Assembly: GCA_025765615.1 (NCBI GenBank)
Contig: JAIVFJ010000054.1
Coordinates: 275,777-339,776 of the forward strand
Direction of reading: 5' to 3'
DNA: 64,000 bases
Source of the DNA: Zopfochytrium polystomum
Taxonomy: Eukaryota > Chytridiomycota > Chytridiomycetes > Chytridiales > Chytridiaceae
Both the position numbers and the translations under genes were made by a program. The notes below the pieces were generated by a model. That model was not told the DNA's origin. It ran no database searches and saw nothing but the letters and a program-made list of their open reading frames with translations. Shown here piece after piece: positions 1 through 10,644 of this stretch. Within the stretch, counting starts at the first letter, position 1; each line of letters opens with the position of its first letter.

Positions 1-545
1 TCCCGTATGATGGAAGTGTTCTCGCGTCCGCCTCGTGCGTGCTCACTCACTGACCCGAAACGGACAGCAATTGGCGGTCTGGAAATTTCACTATCCGCAT
101 TACTACGCAGTCTTGGCGGGGATTTGGCCATGGTGCCGATGAGCACGATTATGAAGGGTGGTGTGCATCATCTGCTGGGGTATTATCTTTAAAGTGTTTG
201 AGTAAGGCGCATCGTTCATTATTCACCTCATCGTAAGTTCTCGGGCGTAATTTTCCGCCGAGTGCAACTGGCGACGGGTTTGGCGCGTCGCGCGGCCCCA
301 TGTCGGGCGGTCCGCATAAACCAGAGTGTTTGTCCCAATATGGTTTAGTTACATACATCTGTCTGTCTACGTCTGCCTGACCGTCTGCCTATCCCCCTGA
401 CACTCTTAAAGGCAACCCTGCGCGTCGCGCGACGCGGGGTGTGATTCTTTCTGCTCGCGGTCAACGAGAAAGGGAGGTGTGGAGAGAAAGAGAGAGCAAG
501 AGAGAGGGAGAGACAGAGCCTGCTGACACACTCCAGGAAAACGCT

Positions 546-610
546 ATGTGGAAAGGGATCGTCGCGTGGCTGCAGGACGCCGCCCCCACTCCTCCACCTC
601 CACCGGCGCA

Positions 611-641
<31 letters not shown>

Positions 642-3154
642 ACGCACCACAGTGACGCCTCGGCTACTGCGGCTCCGGCTGCCGCTGCTACCGCCGCCGC
701 CGCCGCGAGAGCTGCTGCTGCCCCTACTCCTCCTGTGTCAACTCAAGGTGGCCCAAGCAGTAGTGCTCGTGGCGCCACTTCCTCCGTCACCGCTGGCAGC
801 TCGACCCCGTCGTCGCGGCCTGCGTCCCCTTCGGTCACGCCAACGGCCGTCTCCAGCAAACGCAACAGCAAGCGCAACAGCGCTGTGTTTACCGCGTTCC
901 GCTCTCCGTCGCGATCAAACTCCCTTTCCGCCGTTATCCCGGCTTCTTCTGCCGTCGGCGGCGCCAATGGCGGAGCGAGCCCTTCTCTCCCTCCATCCCC
1001 CTTGCCCATCTCACGCCCTCTTTCTCCGGTTTCCGCGTCCCCCCCCCCCTCCAGCCGCGGCACTGCAGCCAACCAACGACGACAATGCGCCCAGTGTCGG
1101 CGTCGCAAAGCATCCTCCTCCGCCCCCCGTAAATCATTATGTTGACGGCAGCTCATCCTCGTCGAAACCTCATCCAGCTGCAGTTGTCAACACCTCCCTT
1201 CTTCAGTCTGAGCTTCTTCGGGCTCAGTCGGCTGCAGCATCGGTGACCCTAACGGATCTCCTCCTGGACGATCCACCAGAGGATGATTTTGCTGACGCCT
1301 CCGTGCGTACTACGCCTAGTGCAGCAACCTCTAGCTTGACGGAAGATTCAACATCACCGAGCTCTTCGAGCGATGCAGGCGCAAGGGTCTTGATGGAGAA
1401 TGTAAGGACTCCGTCTGAAATCAAGACGGCAGTGCTGTCAGAGACGCCGAAAACCTTGGCCGAGCTTTTTGGCAAGTCGTCGGGAGAGACTTCTCCTGCT
1501 GCTGCAGAGGCGGTTCCTGCCGCTGCTCCCTTACCCGGAGACCCTTGGTCGTCTTCAGATGTATGGGGGGCTCCGTTGCCTGCCGAGGCGAAACCAAATT
1601 ACCCTGCCCCTTTTTTGGCTCCATTTCCATCGCATCCCGTTGCACCTTCAACTCTTTCCTCACCTGCTGAACCTCTAAAACCGGTCGAAGCTGTAGAAAT
1701 ACCTCCTGCTTCAGAGCCGAATCTCATTATCAGCCCTCCATCACCACGGCGTGGGAAACCAGCTCCGCTTTCCATTCCGAGTTTGGTTGTGAAAGACGAT
1801 AAATCCGCAGCCCCAGCAACTCCAACCAAAACACTTCAGGCACACAAATTGGTCAACTCCCCCACGGTCAAGGACTCATTTATACCTTTGCCCGGTTCAA
1901 CTCGCAAGTCCATATCACCTGCCCGTAAACAGTCGCCTGCCCGCTCAACACGGACGGCGTCGCCTCAAAGGTCGGCGCTAGCTGGATTACCGCACGTTCC
2001 CCCTGGCGTCAATCCCTACGACCTCGTCATTGACGCCACAACAAACCTGCGTACTCGCAGATACGATCATCTGAATTTGCAGTCTGCCAGTCGAGGATTT
2101 TACCATGTGGACGATCGCGACGACGCCATGCTATCGGACTGGTCTGATCGGATCATGAAAATACGCGACTCTGGCCGTGGGCCGACGATACAGTCGCTCT
2201 ACGCACTCAGCCACATGCGCTTTAAAGACGCTGTTCTTTCAAGGGAGCTGCGAGTCATTTCAGATGCCCTATTTCGAATGGGCTGGAGTGACGCGGAGTA
2301 CTACCACAGAGACGCCTTACTGGCTGTTTTGGAAGAGGTGAAGTCTCTGCGCATAACCGTTCAATTTCAAATTGACCTGGTGGAATGACTAAGACCTTGA
2401 GCGCCCCGCATTTTTTTCTATTCCCCATTACTGCTAGACGATAAACTACCTCGATTACCAGCAATCCGAAGCTGCTGCATCAGCTACATCAGATCTTCCG
2501 TATGATAGTGAGCAGCTTTTTCGCACTCTCAGGAGAGTCTGCGATTCAGTCCGAGAGGAGTCCTCTGTGGAGCTCGACACCCTACTTGTTGTCGAGATGA
2601 TGGCCGAAATTCCTGATGTGCGGCGAAACTTGTGGGGCATCGACCAGATCATTGAATGCGTCGAAGTTGCTCTAAAAGACATATTCGAGCGATACCTCAT
2701 GTTCGTCTCGAGCCGGTGAGTTCGTCCACTTGACGTAGAAGCTCACTGTGTCGTATTACTTACTTTTTCGTCTTTCGTTTTGAACAAAATTTTACTTCCC
2801 TCCCAACTTTCCAACAGGCTTGGCAGAATCTACGACGACGTTCCCTCGCGCGCCCGTGAGTCGTTCTCGGCGGCGTCTTCCCAGTACCTCCATCGTGCCT
2901 CATCATCCCTGTCGCTGTCTCGAAACCCGTCCCTGTCCATGCCGGCGCCAGACTCGCCAATCGAACCGTACGGGTCTTTCTTCTCGTCGAAGTCCTCGTC
3001 GGGACCGCCGAGCGCATCTGGGTCGAGCGTGTACGGAGACTCGGGCAGTATTCGCGGCCGCCCCGGTTTTTCTCTGGCCAGGAGCGCTCGGTCTTTCAGC
3101 GCGGGTGTGAAGAGCCTCTTTGGGAGCCGTGGGTCCACCCCAGATCCTTCGTAA
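546..3154 (+). CDS. Large Ser/Pro/Ala-rich protein of unknown function, three exons, apparent frameshift at a C homopolymer
   Basis: I do not recognise the family. The proposed start is the ATG at 546 (MWKGIVAWLQ...). Exons are about 546-2379, 2438-2715 and 2818-3154, with introns 2380-2437 (weak donor GTGGAA, acceptor CTAG) and 2716-2817 (GTGAGT...CAACAG). The N-terminal ~450 residues are low-complexity Pro, Ala and Ser. The C-terminal part looks folded: residues before and after the first intron are rich in Leu, Asp and Arg and probably helical, followed by a Ser-rich tail ending near 'STPDPS'. Two frames share the first exon. One is open from 546 to 1145 and the other from 652 onward; they can be joined only by losing one base of the 11-C run at 1039-1049. 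With that single correction the three exons total 816 codons, exactly in phase. A GA-rich leader (about 467-516) precedes the start. Confidence 0.6.
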
Positions 3155-3185
3155 AATTTGCTTTCTTTTGTTGTTTCCTTCAGAG

Positions 3186-3191
3186 AATAAA
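3186..3191 (+). terminator. Polyadenylation signal AATAAA
   Basis: The hexamer lies 32 nt after the stop codon of the gene ending at 3154, a normal position for a 3'-end processing signal. Confidence 0.5.
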
Positions 3192-4624
3192 AAACTCTCG
3201 GAAGCAGAAAGAGCAAATTGTGCCAAATCAGGTTCGAAGGTGTGGGAGTTCTTTTGACGGGTTAGAGTAACCAAAGAGTAACCAGAACCAAAAAAAAAAC
3301 AAAAAAAAAAACAAAAAAAAAAAAAACAAACAAATACCAAATCAAAAACAGGAATACTTACTTTCAACGCCTGAACGCGAACGTACGGCGCGTTGCTGCA
3401 AATTTAAGTATTGATATCTTCATGCTCCGTGTCGTTTTCGCACACCCTGGCTTTTTTTCACTGCACAATCGAAACCCCCGACTTACCCCTCCCCACAAAC
3501 AAACATCCCATTGGGTTGCACGCAGTTGCAAGCACACACCTGATTTATGGCGACAAATTTCTTTTTGTGTTGAAAAAAGTTTCTCAGCCCTATCCACCCC
3601 CTCGTCTCAACAAAGTCATCCTCGAATTAAGTCGCGTACTTGTTTTCTCTTTGCTTTCTTCGGTTCACACGAACTCTCCACCTTGTTTTCTTCCAACCTT
3701 TGCCTTTGCTGAACCCCCGACATCCGCGTGTGAGCACACATTACCCCACCTCACCGCCACTCCATTCGTCTTGCTCTACTCCTTTTCGTTTATTTTGCTC
3801 CCGTTTTTACCCAGTTGTTCCCCTGTTGCGGTTCCCGCTCACCCTCTCTATTTCTTATATCCCCCGCACCTCCCCTTCTCCCTCGCCTCCTCTCAGCGCT
3901 TCCCTTCAATCTTGACATTTTTTTTTGACGGGCGCTACCGAGGAAGATAAGAGGAATAAACAATTTATGGAAGAAAGAAGACCAATGGCAAAAAACAAAA
4001 AAAAAAAAGTCGGAATAAAGTAAAGCGCCCGCCCGGCACCCCTGCTTTTGCATGCACTGCTCGTGCAATTTTCTTCGTCGATGGGAAAGTGAAGCTGGGC
4101 TCATTCTTTGACGGACCCCATCACAAACCCGCAGACACGGGGCAGTCGCTCGTCACAACTCTAGGAAGCAAAATCAGCTAAGGGGCCTCAGTGGATCCAC
4201 TGGCGTCACTGGATCAGCCAAGGCGTCGAAGGGGATCCCGGCAGCCGGGGCGGGCGGAGGGGGGTGGAGTCGGCTGCTTGTCTGTATGATATTTTGAAGT
4301 TCATGTATTGTGCGTTTCATTGAAAATTGGAGGGCATCGACAGACATTCTGTCCACAGGCTTTTCAGCGACACCATAATTATTTTGGCAAAAGAACTTGT
4401 CAGGGGAAATGGGTCGGCCCCGACAGGCGGGGGTGGTCTGTCTGCCTGCTCTGTCGGGGAAAACATGGTTCAATGTCGGGGAAATCCGTCGGGGAGAATT
4501 TGAGCGACAAAATCCAATTTGGGACGGCGCGCGCAATATTGTCTTTGCCAAAAAAAGTTGCCACTGTGTCGAAATCCCATTCAACGCTGCGTCGAAAGAA
4601 AGAAAATTTTACCGTTCGCAAAAG

Positions 4625-4664
4625 GCCCTCCACCAAACTTTTTTTTTGCTGCCTCAAAATCTCA
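4625..4664 (+). repeat. Left arm of a 40-bp inverted repeat
   Basis: The arm begins GCCCTCCACCAAAC and ends CCTCAAAATCTCA. Its reverse complement occurs at 5283-5322 with one mismatch in 40 (inside a T run). The spacer is 618 bp and has no coding signal. No flanking duplication was evident. Confidence 0.7.
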
Positions 4665-5282
4665 AGGTATATGAAATTCACTGTAATGCGCTATCCCCCC
4701 CAAAAAAAAACCGGAAAAAAAAAAACTGCCCTTCTTATCTTCCCTCTTCTTCTTTTTCCTTTGTAACTTTTACGTTTCCTCTTTGAGCTTCGCCCTGCGG
4801 GGGGTCGAACCGAAGGAAGAGGCGAAAAGTGGACTTGTGGACTTACCTCACGCTTCGCAGCGTGGCCCCTGATCTCCTGCGTTGTGGCTCTCCAGTGGCG
4901 GTAATCCCAGAAATAAATCCCACAGCTTGTGTTGTGGGGCTCCCTCCATGCTAAAGGGGATTTATGACAGCAAGAATAAAATGCGGCTTGACGGATTGTG
5001 TTACCAAGCAACAGTCAAATGTTGTTGATGGCATTGAACTGTTGTTATGTCTTTCCACTAGCATATTTACAAGTAATCAAAGGATATTTTTCAAAAAATG
5101 AGGTAATATATTCTCAAAATTGCTAAAAAGCTACAGGTGTTTATATCCATCGCTTTGCAATCAAATGAAACTCATAGAGGTAGATGATGGAAGTTTGCTA
5201 TCCTCCCTAATCGATTATGAACAAAGTGTACAGAAAGAAGGTTTTTTGACAATCGTCGAGTTGAAAAAATGGATTCGTACAG

Positions 5283-5322
5283 TGAGATTTTGAGGCAGCA
5301 AAAGAAAAGTTTGGTGGAGGGC
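5283..5322 (-). repeat. Right arm of a 40-bp inverted repeat
   Basis: Reverse complement of 4625-4664 with 39/40 identity by eye. Similarity stops abruptly at both ends, as for short terminal repeats or a reinserted fragment. Confidence 0.7.
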
Positions 5323-5720
5323 AAAAAAAAAAACTTGCGACGATTGGAGACGGATCTGTCTCCCCAATGTCTGTCAGTCTGCTCTTTGCGGCTGGCTGCA
5401 TGGACGGAGTAAGACAATAACGACGAGCCCGAGACAAGTCAACTGAGAACCGTCCACTCAAGAACAGGAAGAACCCGTGCCACACCCCACCCTCCCAATT
5501 GCCGACACGAAAACGAAAACAAGCGACCAAGGTCGCCGCATCTCTCGTTGAAAAGCGAGGAGAAAAAATTAATTTCGGTCTACTTGCTTTTTCTCTCGCT
5601 TTTTCTATCGCCTTTCTGGAGCAACAAGAAGAGCAATAAATAAATTAAATTAAACAACCCTGCTCTACTCCCCACCTCCACTCTCCCCTTGATCGTCAAC
5701 CTTTTACCCTCCTTCAGCCC

Positions 5721-6350
5721 ATGATGGACGCTTCACGCCGCCGCCGCCTGCTGCAGCAGCTCGTAGTGACCGCCGCCGCCGCCGCCGCCTCGTTTTCTTC
5801 CCTCTCCGCTGCAGGCGTCACACACACGGCCGCGGACTGTCAGTTTGCCAACCAGTTCCTGTGCAAGGTACAATGCGGCAAGGTACTCATTCAGTGCACC
5901 GGTGCCGGCACCGGAGCCGAGCTTCAGCCTCTGGACGAAGACGCTGCCGTCTGCAACAACGGACAGATCGACTTTGCGCAGACCTGCGTCACCACCGGCG
6001 GTGCAGGTACCGGCGGTGCAGGCACCGGGGCCTCGACGACGACAACCACCACCACCGCGGTAGGTGCTGGTAAAGGAGGCGTGGCGACGGTGACTACGAC
6101 TTCGTCAGCAGCAACTCCCCCTGGAACTGGAACCGAGGGTGCGCGTGGCCTGACGCTGACAGGGTTCCCCGCCATTGCTGTGGGTACTGCGTGCACGTCC
6201 GGGTACGCCTGCGGCGGGCGCAACGTCGCGGGAGAAGACTCTATCGTGAGTTGCACAGGAGGCGCCTATGTCAAGCTCGACGACTGCAACGATGCGCCCA
6301 ACGTCGCCTGCAGCCTGATCAACGGGCAGCCGTTCTGCGTGAAACCCTGA
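5721..6350 (+). CDS. Small secreted cysteine-rich protein
   Basis: An intronless ORF of 209 aa. The N-terminus has a basic stretch (ASRRRRLLQQ) and then a hydrophobic Ala/Val/Ser core (about residues 12-31), which is a typical signal peptide. The mature part has two Cys-rich segments. The first (about residues 39-90) carries six Cys, including CQFANQFLCKVQC. The second (about 151-208) carries six Cys, including TACTSGYACGG and ending FCVKP. They are joined by a Gly/Thr/Ala-rich linker with a Thr run, the kind often O-glycosylated. Twelve Cys suggest six disulfides. I cannot assign a family; a wall-associated, carbohydrate-binding or effector-like extracellular role is inference only. Two adjacent ATGs (5721, 5724) follow a pyrimidine-rich leader, and AATAAA occurs at 6634. 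Confidence 0.7.
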   Translation: MMDASRRRRLLQQLVVTAAAAAASFSSLSAAGVTHTAADCQFANQFLCKVQCGKVLIQCTGAGTGAELQPLDEDAAVCNNGQIDFAQTCVTTGGAGTGGAGTGASTTTTTTTAVGAGKGGVATVTTTSSAATPPGTGTEGARGLTLTGFPAIAVGTACTSGYACGGRNVAGEDSIVSCTGGAYVKLDDCNDAPNVACSLINGQPFCVKP

Positions 6351-6633
6351 TTCCAAAGTTTGTCTACGCCAGGTCACCCATTTTCGCGAACCCCCTTTCC
6401 AATCTTTTCTTTCTTTTGGTCTTTCCTGTCTTTGCTGTCTTATTGCGTCTCTTCCGCCCCCCGTGGCTTCCAAACCACGTCCCTCCCCCCAAAACTTCTT
6501 TTTTCAGCCCCAAAATCATTCACTGATCGTACCCTACAAAAAAAAAGTTTGCCCAAACCAAGTCTACCAAATGCTGTACTTGAGTTCATTCTATTCGTCG
6601 TCAATGCTACTTCTCCATTGCCGCAACGGATTG

Positions 6634-6639
6634 AATAAA
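6634..6639 (+). terminator. Polyadenylation signal AATAAA
   Basis: Located 284 nt downstream of the Cys-rich secreted protein stop, in AT-rich sequence. It is the first AATAAA after that gene. Confidence 0.4.
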
Positions 6640-6905
6640 ATACCATTTTTTGACTTGCGAATGCTTCCTTTCCAATGCGCAGTGGCAAGTAACGTCTTTC
6701 CTTCGCTCCCTCCGTTATCCTTCATAACGAAGGTCCTTCTGGGATAAATCCGGAACTCCTTTGCAAACAAAAACCGTGCTGTGAATAGACGGAGAATAAA
6801 GCTTAGCTTTGTAGTACCTCGGGTCCACTTGCGTTTCCAAAAACCGCCCCTGTTTCGGTATGTCGAGAGTCGGTAAATGGAAGTGCGCAATGTTGGCAGT
6901 CGAGG

Positions 6906-6955
6906 TTGTCTTTCTCGCCTTGAGAGTTTGTTGACTCTCAAGGCGAGAAAGACAA
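6906..6955. repeat. Perfect 22-bp hairpin with 6-nt loop
   Basis: The arm at 6906-6927 is the exact reverse complement of 6934-6955, separated by TTGTTG. It lies between two convergent genes (stop at 6350 on plus, stop at 7315 on minus). Confidence 0.9.
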
Positions 6956-7314
6956 GCTTTTTAGGGTTTTGCCTGTTATTTATTTTTTCCCCCCTTCAAC
7001 AGCCGAAGTGAGTGCCAGCGAAAAGTGAAGAAGCGAAGGCTACCACTCACAATACAGGCTCAAGAAAAGGAGGATGAATTCAACGTGAAAGAGGAAGGGG
7101 GGAGAAAAACAGAGGGAGCTCGGGAAAGCAAGAGCGACAGGAAAAAAAGGACGGAGAAAACGTGCATCACAACGGGTTTTATCAAACAACACAAGACAAA
7201 AGAGCCAGGTAGGACAACAAGGTCAGAAACGAGCAAATAATGAAGAAACCCAAAGAAACCACACCACGGCCTCTCCGTCAACGCCAAAAAATCGCCAAGA
7301 CTTTGTTGCATCAG

Positions 7315-10300
7315 CTAATAAAGGAAGCATTTCTTCTCCGGGTTGTACTCGGCGTCGTCAGGGCACTGGAACGCCTTTGCGAACGCCTTGGAGTTTGACA
7401 AAACGCCCTTGATCCGGACCTCGTTGGGAGCGTGCGCGTTGCCGCGGAGCAGGTACCGCGTGTGCGCATAGTTTGGCACCGAGCACCACGTCTGCGCGTA
7501 CGCTACAAAGAAAGTCTGCAGCGCCGTCAGCCCGCCAAACCCGTCGACCTTGCGGCTTTCGACCTCGGCGACCGCCTTCTCGAGCCGCTCCTCCTCCTCC
7601 CACGCCGTGAGGTTCAGTCCTTTACCCTTGTCCGCGAACCCGGGCGGCGCCAGCGACATGCGCCACGCCCGCAGCGCCACGTTCAGCCCGCCGTTGTCGG
7701 CAATGTTCTCCGACACGGTCGTCGTCCCGTTCACCTTCATCGTGCGTCCGTCGCCAAACGCCTGCACCTCGTACGACGAGTACTGGTCTACAAAGCAGTC
7801 CTTGCCCTCCTGGAACTTGCGGTTTGAGCTGTCGCTCCACCACGGTCGCTTCACACCCTTGTAGTCGATCTTGTAGCCTTTGGCGTCGAACGAGTGTGTG
7901 ATCTCGTGGCCAATCACAGCGCCGATCGAGCCGTAGTTCAGCGCATCAGGGTTCTTGAGCGAGTATAACGGGCGCTGCAGGATGCCGCTGTTAATTTGGA
8001 CCTGAATATAGTCGGAAAGGTGGAAAGCATTGATCTGCCAAGGGTAGGAAAAATACACTGATGCAAGGTGGTAGTCGGGAGGAGGGGTTCGTCAGTCTGG
8101 CACAGATTCCTGATCTTCGACGGGCAAAGCGGAAACAGAAAATGGCAGATAGGGGTGCTCAGGAGCCTCACCGGTATCGCGTTCCAGTGGTCTGCCGACT
8201 TGATGTTGCGACGCCCGTAGGTCGTAATAGGCGTGAGCTTGTACTGCATTTTCAAAATACTTCTTCTCGTCGATCACCAAATCTTCGTAGTACTTGTCGA
8301 TCTCGGTCGCGTTCCCGACCCAGTCAGGGTAACCAACGATTCGGACCATGTTGCCCAGCTTCTTGAGCGCGGCCTCGCGTGTGGCGTCATCCATCCACTT
8401 GACGGTGCGCAGCGTTTCTCGGTATGACGTGAAAAGAGAGTCAATCACTTTTGATGCGTGTGACCGTTGCGTGTCTAAATCATACGATGAAGGAGGTAGA
8501 AGAGATTTGTGTCACATGTGTGCTCAGAGATGACTGCGATGAGAGAAGAGAGCCAAAACTCACCATTAAAAGCGTACTTCACAAAAATGTGGCCCGTCAA
8601 ATAGTTTAGGTGCACTCCCAGCTCTCTAACGCAATCAGCTTGGTAAACTAGCGCACGCTCTTCCGTCTCGTTGTCGTACTCTGACACGACCCCTTTCGGC
8701 CAAATACGATTTGCCCACATATTGTACGACTCGCGTCCCAGCTTTGTGAAATGAGAAGTCGCCAGTCGCCACAGCATCATAAAGGCCAGACTGGTGCGGT
8801 CGTAGTTTTTAAGGGACTTCAGTGCGTTCACCCACAGCTTGCCGTCGCCCCAAAGGTACCACTTCTTTTCAGCGCCCACCATTTTCAGGGGAACGAGGTA
8901 GTTGTTCCAGTCCATGCCTGTTCGGTCATTCAGCTCCTGCATTGTTAAATACTGCTCCGGGAGTTGGTGCTTTCTCGGTTCTTTCGCACTAGAAAAAAAG
9001 GGGCAGCGCATTCAGTTACACTATCCAATCAGTGGCAGTTACAAAGTTTCACCCACTTGTGCTTCTTGATCGCTTTTGCAGCCATCCGCTCAAATTTAGC
9101 AATCCAAGCTGCCACCTCGGAGAGCTCGATCCCTTCAGGCGGTGCAATGACGCCTTTGTCGACAAACATTCGCAACGTCTCCTCAATAACGGAAGGATCG
9201 ATTTTAAAGGCCGGTGCGGGGACAATTTGCAGTCGCAGGTCCGTGGGATCGGCATTTTCCACTTTGCTGTAGGCAAAGCGGAATAGGAGGTACACCGCCT
9301 TGCTGTTCACATGTCCCAAAACCGTCGGAATGTCCAGGGTGGTGTCTAACGTGTATTTGACGAGCTCGCGGGCAAGCGGCAAGATCGGGTCGAAGCCTCG
9401 TGCGTTGATGACATCTGTGTCCAGGCAAGATCTGAGGTAACCGACGGACTTTTGGAACACTCGGTCTTCGGTTTCTGATCTCGACAGCTTGTCCTTCTTT
9501 TGATGAAGAATCTGTTCCACAAGAAGCTGGGGATGAAGAATCAGACAATCGTGGTGCACACAAAGCAAGCACACTCAATCACACAAAAAATCCAAGCAGC
9601 GCAGAAGCCTACCGAGTTGGACTGCTGCATCAACTTTAGCGTGTTCGCCATTGGCAGATCCCTGTACATCTCCTGGAAGCCACCGCACGAGTATGTGTAA
9701 AAGTCCTCACAAGGGTCCTCCGAGTCATCCATCCACTTGAGCATTCGTGTGGCGCCAAGCATGTGAGGGAAGCTTGGAGAGATAATGGGTTGATATTCCT
9801 CGCTCCGCCTTTTGAGATTGGTATTGGCTAAGCCATCGGGAAGGAGCGGTGGGTGGACGAGTTAGAAATGCGCAAGTGAGAAGAACAAGAATGGAGTAGG
9901 AGCAGGTGGGAGCAGCAGTTGAAGAGGGAAGGGTTGATTAGATGAAGTGAACGATCTGTTGCTGTGGCAGCGAAAGGGGCTATCTCCAGCAAGCCGGTGT
10001 GTGGGTGGACAGACGGGGGCGGCGGCGGCGAAGACAGACAGGCCGCGGGGGACAAGACAGCGGGGCGGAATGGGCGGGAGACAGACGAGGGGGGCTGAGG
10101 CGGAGGGGGGGCGACGAGAGACACACGAATCGCAGGGCGGCGGCTTCTTCCCCCACCCAACGAGGGGGGATCCACACAACCCACCTGAAGAAGCGCCGAG
10201 GGCCAGCACAACCACCGCAGCCGCCAGGAGAAGCACCGCTCGGACGGCATGGCGAGCAACGGGAAGTCTGTGCAAGGCAGGAGTAGCCGCACGCCGGCGT

Positions 10301-10644
10301 GCGTGCTTTCGGGTCGACGGCAAAGACGCCGGTGGTGATGGCGATGGGGGAGGCCGGGATTGGTGTACTGCGCGACCGAGCAGGTGGGCTCGAATAGTGG
10401 TGGAGCAGGAGGAGGAGAAGGACGACGAGTGGGAGTGGGAGGAGAAGATGCAGGGGGTGGTGGTGGTGGTGGTGGAGGCGAGTGATGGTGGTACTGGAGG
10501 TGGTGGCAGTGGTGGTCGTGGGCACGGCCGCAGCATTTGGAAGCTGGTCGTGCTGACAAGGGTGCGGGGAGCCAACGACGGCGGCGGAGGCGGCCGCGAC
10601 AGAGCGGCGTCGGCGAGAGGTCTCGTCGCTGTCCTCGTCGTCAT
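7315..10644 (-). CDS. M13 (neprilysin/endothelin-converting-enzyme type) zinc metallopeptidase, six exons
   Basis: Exons, in coding order: 10644-10185, 9827-9613, 9526-9057, 8988-8564, 8447-8172, 8057-7315. All introns are GT-AG and the exons total 863 codons exactly. The protein is a type II membrane protein: a cytoplasmic Pro/Ser/Thr-rich tail of about 125 residues, then a membrane anchor (AVRAVLLLAAAVVVLALGA). The ectodomain starts with DPCEDFYTYSCGGF, the M13 N-terminal signature. The catalytic motifs are HEITHSFDAKG (HExxH zinc ligands and catalytic Glu, near residue 664) and ENIADNGG (third zinc ligand Glu, near 731). 'INAFHLSDYIQVQINSGIL' matches the substrate-binding NAxY region. M13 enzymes cleave short peptides outside the cell. 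The C-terminus is KKCFLY, where animal members usually end CxxW. The start is the first ATG after an A-rich leader; an upstream in-frame ATG at 10701 is possible. Confidence 0.88.

Larger units (their letters stand above)
3192..5720. other. Intergenic, no convincing gene; A-rich tracts and an inverted repeat
   Basis: It contains an A-rich stretch at about 3290-3340, long pyrimidine-rich stretches at 3400-3900, and a pair of inverted 40-bp repeats annotated separately. ORFs here are short, overlap on both strands and have no recognisable domain. Confidence 0.6.

Noticed and set aside
441..545. Upstream start (MILSARGQRE...) for the first gene
   Set aside because: This stretch translates a GA-rich leader (REREVWRERESKREGE) and lacks protein-like sequence; the ATG at 546 is preferred.
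8092..8448. Possible frameshift in M13 exon 5 (an alternative frame reads YGRRNIKSADHWN)
   Set aside because: The original frame joins the next exon in phase through GPLERD..VYFSYPWQINAF-type sequence matching the family, and the full exon set sums to whole codons.
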